This document shows, piece after piece, positions 54,178 to 56,737 of a stretch of 56,737 bases of DNA (position 1 is its first letter; every line of letters starts with the position of its first letter). Position numbers and translations under genes: made by a program. The notes beneath the pieces were generated by a model, which had not been told where the DNA came from, did no database searches, and saw only the letters and a list, made by a program, of their open reading frames with translations. The stretch lies in assembly GCF_001054325.1 (NCBI RefSeq), contig NZ_JVVM01000015.1, positions 1 to 56,737 on the forward strand, in the 5' to 3' direction. The DNA comes from Corynebacterium vitaeruminis (GTDB taxonomy: Bacteria; Actinomycetota; Actinomycetes; Mycobacteriales; Mycobacteriaceae).

Positions 54178-55209
54178 CTAATCCTCCGCCTCCGGCACTG
54201 CGTCCGCCTCATCGCTGTCACGCTCGGCCTCCGGTTCGTCCTTGCCGTCGCGCGAGAGCTTCCGCAGCCACCAAATCAGCAGCGCAATAATCACCGCCGC
54301 TGCCGCCAGGATGGCCCACATCCACCACTGCCACTGCGAACCGCTGCCGTCGAACACGGATTCCTCGTCAGGATCCATCGGCACCTGGTGCCCCGTCACC
54401 AGCAGGCGGTGCGTGTTAATGCCGTAAGGCGTGCACGTAATCAACGTGATCAGGTCTTCTCCGGGGACACGTCGTAAAGCATCGGTTTCATCCGGCTTTA
54501 CGACGGCTACGTCGTGGACCTCATACTTCAACTTGTGCCCCGCGACTGCGATGTAAAACGCGTCGCCCTTCTTGACCTTGTCGAGGTTGTCCCACAGCGT
54601 CGCATTCTGCAGACCCGTATGCGCCGACAGCGACGCGTGACGACCTTCACCGTCGCCCACGCCGCCGACCGGGAAGTCGGTGCCGTAGAGGTGTCCGACA
54701 CCCCGTTGCAGCGCCTTTTCCGACGTGCCGTGGAAAATAGGCAGGTCAGAGTTGATGGACGGGATGACGATGCGGCCGAGTGCGTCGGTCTCGGCAAGCA
54801 CGTCGAGGTAGTGGCGGTAGCGCTGGTACTCCGGGGAGGACTCGTCATCGGAGGTGGTCCAGGCGTCGCCGGGATTGACCTCGCCGAGACTGGCGTTGTA
54901 CTCGTGGGCCTCGTTCCAGGCGGTGTCCAAGACTTCGGGAGGGACGGATTTCTCCAGCTTGGAGTACTCATCTGCGGCGCGGGCCTGCAGGAAGTTGTTC
55001 CACTGCGTTGCGACAACCGGGTACAACAGCACTCCCAAACCACCAATGATTAGCAGCAGAGCGATGATGGTGTTCGAGTTGAGCTTTTTGCCTTTTTGCG
55101 GCTTTGCTTTGGTTTTGGTTGTGGCGCTGGCGTCGGTATCGTTTGCGCGTTCGGACTTCCGCTTAGATGTCGGTTTAGATGCCCGCTTGGAATGGGAATG
55201 ACGCCCCAT
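54178..55209 (-). CDS. Class C sortase
   Basis: The 343-residue protein has a long basic N-terminus, a membrane helix (about 45-65), the sortase core with catalytic His in LSAHTGL and Cys in TLITCTPYGINTHRL followed by the Arg, and a C-terminal helix (WAILAAAAVIIALLIWWL). Two membrane anchors and length fit class C pilus polymerases. No pilin gene with an LPxTG end is in the window, so it appears orphan or its partners lie beyond the edge. Two 11-mers lie within it at 54470 and 54495. Confidence 0.85.
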   Translation of the reverse strand: MGRHSHSKRASKPTSKRKSERANDTDASATTKTKAKPQKGKKLNSNTIIALLLIIGGLGVLLYPVVATQWNNFLQARAADEYSKLEKSVPPEVLDTAWNEAHEYNASLGEVNPGDAWTTSDDESSPEYQRYRHYLDVLAETDALGRIVIPSINSDLPIFHGTSEKALQRGVGHLYGTDFPVGGVGDGEGRHASLSAHTGLQNATLWDNLDKVKKGDAFYIAVAGHKLKYEVHDVAVVKPDETDALRRVPGEDLITLITCTPYGINTHRLLVTGHQVPMDPDEESVFDGSGSQWQWWMWAILAAAAVIIALLIWWLRKLSRDGKDEPEAERDSDEADAVPEAED

Positions 55210-55260
55210 CGAGTCCTACCTTTGGTGACCTTGTGCATAGCGGCCACGGAGTCTTTCTCA

Positions 55261-55336
55261 CCGGGAATAGTTCCCGGGCAGGGGATAGCCAGGCCGACAA
55301 ATCGCTAACGACTAAATAAGTGCAAATACCAATGTA
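55261..55336. promoter_or_regulatory. Palindrome and shared box upstream of the sortase gene
   Basis: CCGGGAA-TAG-TTCCCGG (55261-55277) is a perfect palindrome about 52 bp before the sortase start. TACCAATGTA (55327-55336) repeats the box found at the yhgE promoter. Either could bind a regulator. Confidence 0.4.
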
Positions 55337-55411
55337 GGTGATGCGGCCCGGGAGGGCTGAACTCTACTCACCGCGCGGCGTTCTGTGCGGTGTTATTCCA
55401 TGTGATTCCAT

Positions 55412-56479
55412 TCAGTGCGCGGCGGTATCGGTGGTGTTTGCGGCGTTGGTGTCACCGGTGTTATCGGTGTTTGCGGTAGTGGCGGCGGTGGAGGTGGCTT
55501 CTGCCGGGCGAGCTGCCAGAGCAATAGTGGCGGAAATCATGGTCACCAGTGCGATAAAAAGCGCCACCCACTGAACGCCGACCGCTTGGAAGCGCTCACC
55601 AAGAACGATGTATCCCAAGCTGAAGGCAACAATCGGCTCCACGACGGTCATAGCTGGCAGCGAAGCCTGCAACGGTCCCGCGTTAAAAGCAGCCTGCTGC
55701 AGGCCGACACCAATAACCGCCAGTGCCACCAGCAGCCAGAGTTCCCAGGCCAGTAGGAGTTGGACGAGTCCATCGTTGACATAGATATCGACCACCGACT
55801 TGGACAACAGCGCGACGAAGCCGTACAGCCAACCGGTCGCAGTGCCGAGCAGCAGAGCCTTCGGGTTCTGTCGCAGCACTCCGTGCTGTTTGGTGTCTGA
55901 GGTACTGCCTGTGCTGTTGTCGGTGCTGGAGCGGTCTGCGATGGCTGAGCTGTCACCTGTGCTGGAGCCGCCACCAGCGCCGGTGTTGGGCCACTGAACT
56001 GCGGCAGCGTAAAGCCCGCAGGTGACCACGCCACCGGCGGCAAGAGCCCATCCCCACAGGTAGGTGGGGATATCGGTGGAGCCGGCAGTTGGCTTGCCGA
56101 GCAACACCAACGTCGCCACCGCAAAAGTAAGCGCTATCGACCAGAACATCTCTGACCGCGAAATCCGCCGACCATTCACCTTCGCTGCCAGCGGGAGCGT
56201 GAGCATCAGCTTCATAACCAACAACGGCTGTACCAGGAGCAACGTGCCGAATGCCAACGCTGCGACCTGAAATACATACCCGGCAATCGCCAAAGTCGAG
56301 CCTAGCCACCAGCGTGGCAGCTTCAGGGTCTTCGCCACTCCGCGAAGTGTGCTGGTGCCCTCTTCCAGTGTTCCGGAGAGGTTGTGGCGGATGACGGTTC
56401 CCCACGCGATGCTGAGTGCCGACAGCAGAGCCAGTATCGCAGCGAGAAGGTCATTGTTCACGTAGGAAATGCTAGGCAT
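55412..56479 (-). CDS. DMT-family (EamA/NIPA-like) transporter
   Basis: This 355-residue protein has about ten helices in two halves, with GTLLLVQPLLVMKLMLTLPL and the family ending AGPLQASLPAMTVVEPIVAFSLGYIVLGER. A polar Ser/Thr/Asp-rich loop (about 170-200) separates the halves, and a Thr/Ala/Asn tail ends it. Substrate unknown; relatives move metabolites or Mg2+. It is in the same orientation as the sortase gene. Confidence 0.8.
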   Translation of the reverse strand: MPSISYVNNDLLAAILALLSALSIAWGTVIRHNLSGTLEEGTSTLRGVAKTLKLPRWWLGSTLAIAGYVFQVAALAFGTLLLVQPLLVMKLMLTLPLAAKVNGRRISRSEMFWSIALTFAVATLVLLGKPTAGSTDIPTYLWGWALAAGGVVTCGLYAAAVQWPNTGAGGGSSTGDSSAIADRSSTDNSTGSTSDTKQHGVLRQNPKALLLGTATGWLYGFVALLSKSVVDIYVNDGLVQLLLAWELWLLVALAVIGVGLQQAAFNAGPLQASLPAMTVVEPIVAFSLGYIVLGERFQAVGVQWVALFIALVTMISATIALAARPAEATSTAATTANTDNTGDTNAANTTDTAAH

Positions 56480-56672
56480 GCAACACTTGTCATGTCCACT
56501 TCGCAGGGGTTAGCGGGGCAGTGCTTGGTGTCTTCAGCGCCTCGGGAGTTAGCTGGCGGATTAGCTGGCTCGGCCATGATGCTGACTGAGCCCGGGAGTT
56601 CGGGAGTGAAACTGACTGAGTCCGGAGTTCCTGGCACAGTACCGAGAGTTACTGACCTAGTTTATGTCAGTT

Positions 56673-56698
56673 TTGACAAGTTTCAGAGCCGGTAGGGT
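56673..56698 (+). promoter_or_regulatory. Promoter-like pair before the last open frame
   Basis: TTGACA (56673-56678) and TAGGGT (56693-56698) are 14 bp apart, shorter than ideal. The pair points to an ATG at 56716. A half-copy of the 69-bp palindromic element ends just upstream at 56665. Confidence 0.3.
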
Positions 56699-56715
56699 CA
56701 GGCGGTCATTGCATC

Positions 56716-56737
56716 ATGGATAACACCAGAGATTACC
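56716..56737 (+). CDS. Start of a gene running off the window (tentative)
   Basis: ATG followed by DNTRDY codons reaches the window edge. A promoter-like pair lies 18 bp upstream. Too short to identify. Confidence 0.25.

Overview
The window is chromosomal DNA from a high-GC actinobacterium, almost certainly a Corynebacterium. The evidence is a meso-diaminopimelate dehydrogenase gene (ddh), an MMPL-family exporter, an LpqY-SugABC-type trehalose importer, a MurT/GatD pair, leaderless genes with TANNNT -10 boxes, and a gene order (aspT, dnaX, ybaB, recR, gatD/murT, dnaQ-like, leuA) that I recall being conserved with mycobacteria. The species cannot be fixed from the sequence. No rRNA operon, complete prophage, insertion sequence or CRISPR array was seen.

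Layout. 1-6.4 kb: the end of tRNA-Arg(ACG), a repeat, a luciferase-like oxidoreductase, a CoA-transferase family gene with tyrA, tadA with its partner gene (TadA acts on tRNA-Arg(ACG)), csbD, ddh and tRNA-Ser(CGA). 6.8-18.3 kb: an MMPL exporter and a loose group of queuosine genes (tgt, a VUT-family precursor transporter, gluQRS), interspersed with an ABC exporter, an ArsR/MFS pair, decayed gene copies and a small AT-rich membrane-protein gene. 18.3-26 kb: mntH, an unknown gene, amn, an HNH nuclease gene and a copZ-copA-csoR copper operon behind a clear CsoR box. 26-31 kb: tRNA-Ser(GGA), the lpqY-sugABC operon and SRP RNA. 31-41.4 kb: a SulP transporter, aspT, a SUFU-like gene, dnaX, ybaB, recR, gatD and murT. 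41.6-47 kb: accessory DNA, namely an XRE / ImmA-IrrE protease / PIN nuclease / DCC-family operon, a degenerate DnaQ-like protein, and an AbiEi-plus-nuclease-fold gene flanked by two 69-bp palindromic elements. 47-56.7 kb: leuA with a leucine-rich leader peptide, two YhgE/Pip proteins, a class C sortase, a DMT-family transporter and the first codons of one more gene.

The most unusual signal is not a gene. The 11-mer CGTCGTMAAGC (M = A or C) occurs 26 times by hand count, in both orientations, in several reading frames and between genes. Chance would give well under one copy. A second motif, CCACTCCCGGAA, has 15 exact 10-bp cores, 12 of them between 19.9 and 26.0 kb. Both motifs form inverted pairs that look like terminators, and they often lie within about 50 bp of each other. 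This resembles the DNA uptake sequences of Neisseriaceae and Pasteurellaceae, which I do not know to have been described in actinobacteria, but other explanations (replication-associated, methylation or nucleoid-protein sites) remain open.

Other notable points are a Tgt and a MurT that have lost zinc-ligand cysteines, a DnaQ-like protein without exonuclease catalytic residues, a gluQRS/arsR mosaic fossil, and a 95-bp dispersed repeat found just downstream of two stable-RNA genes.
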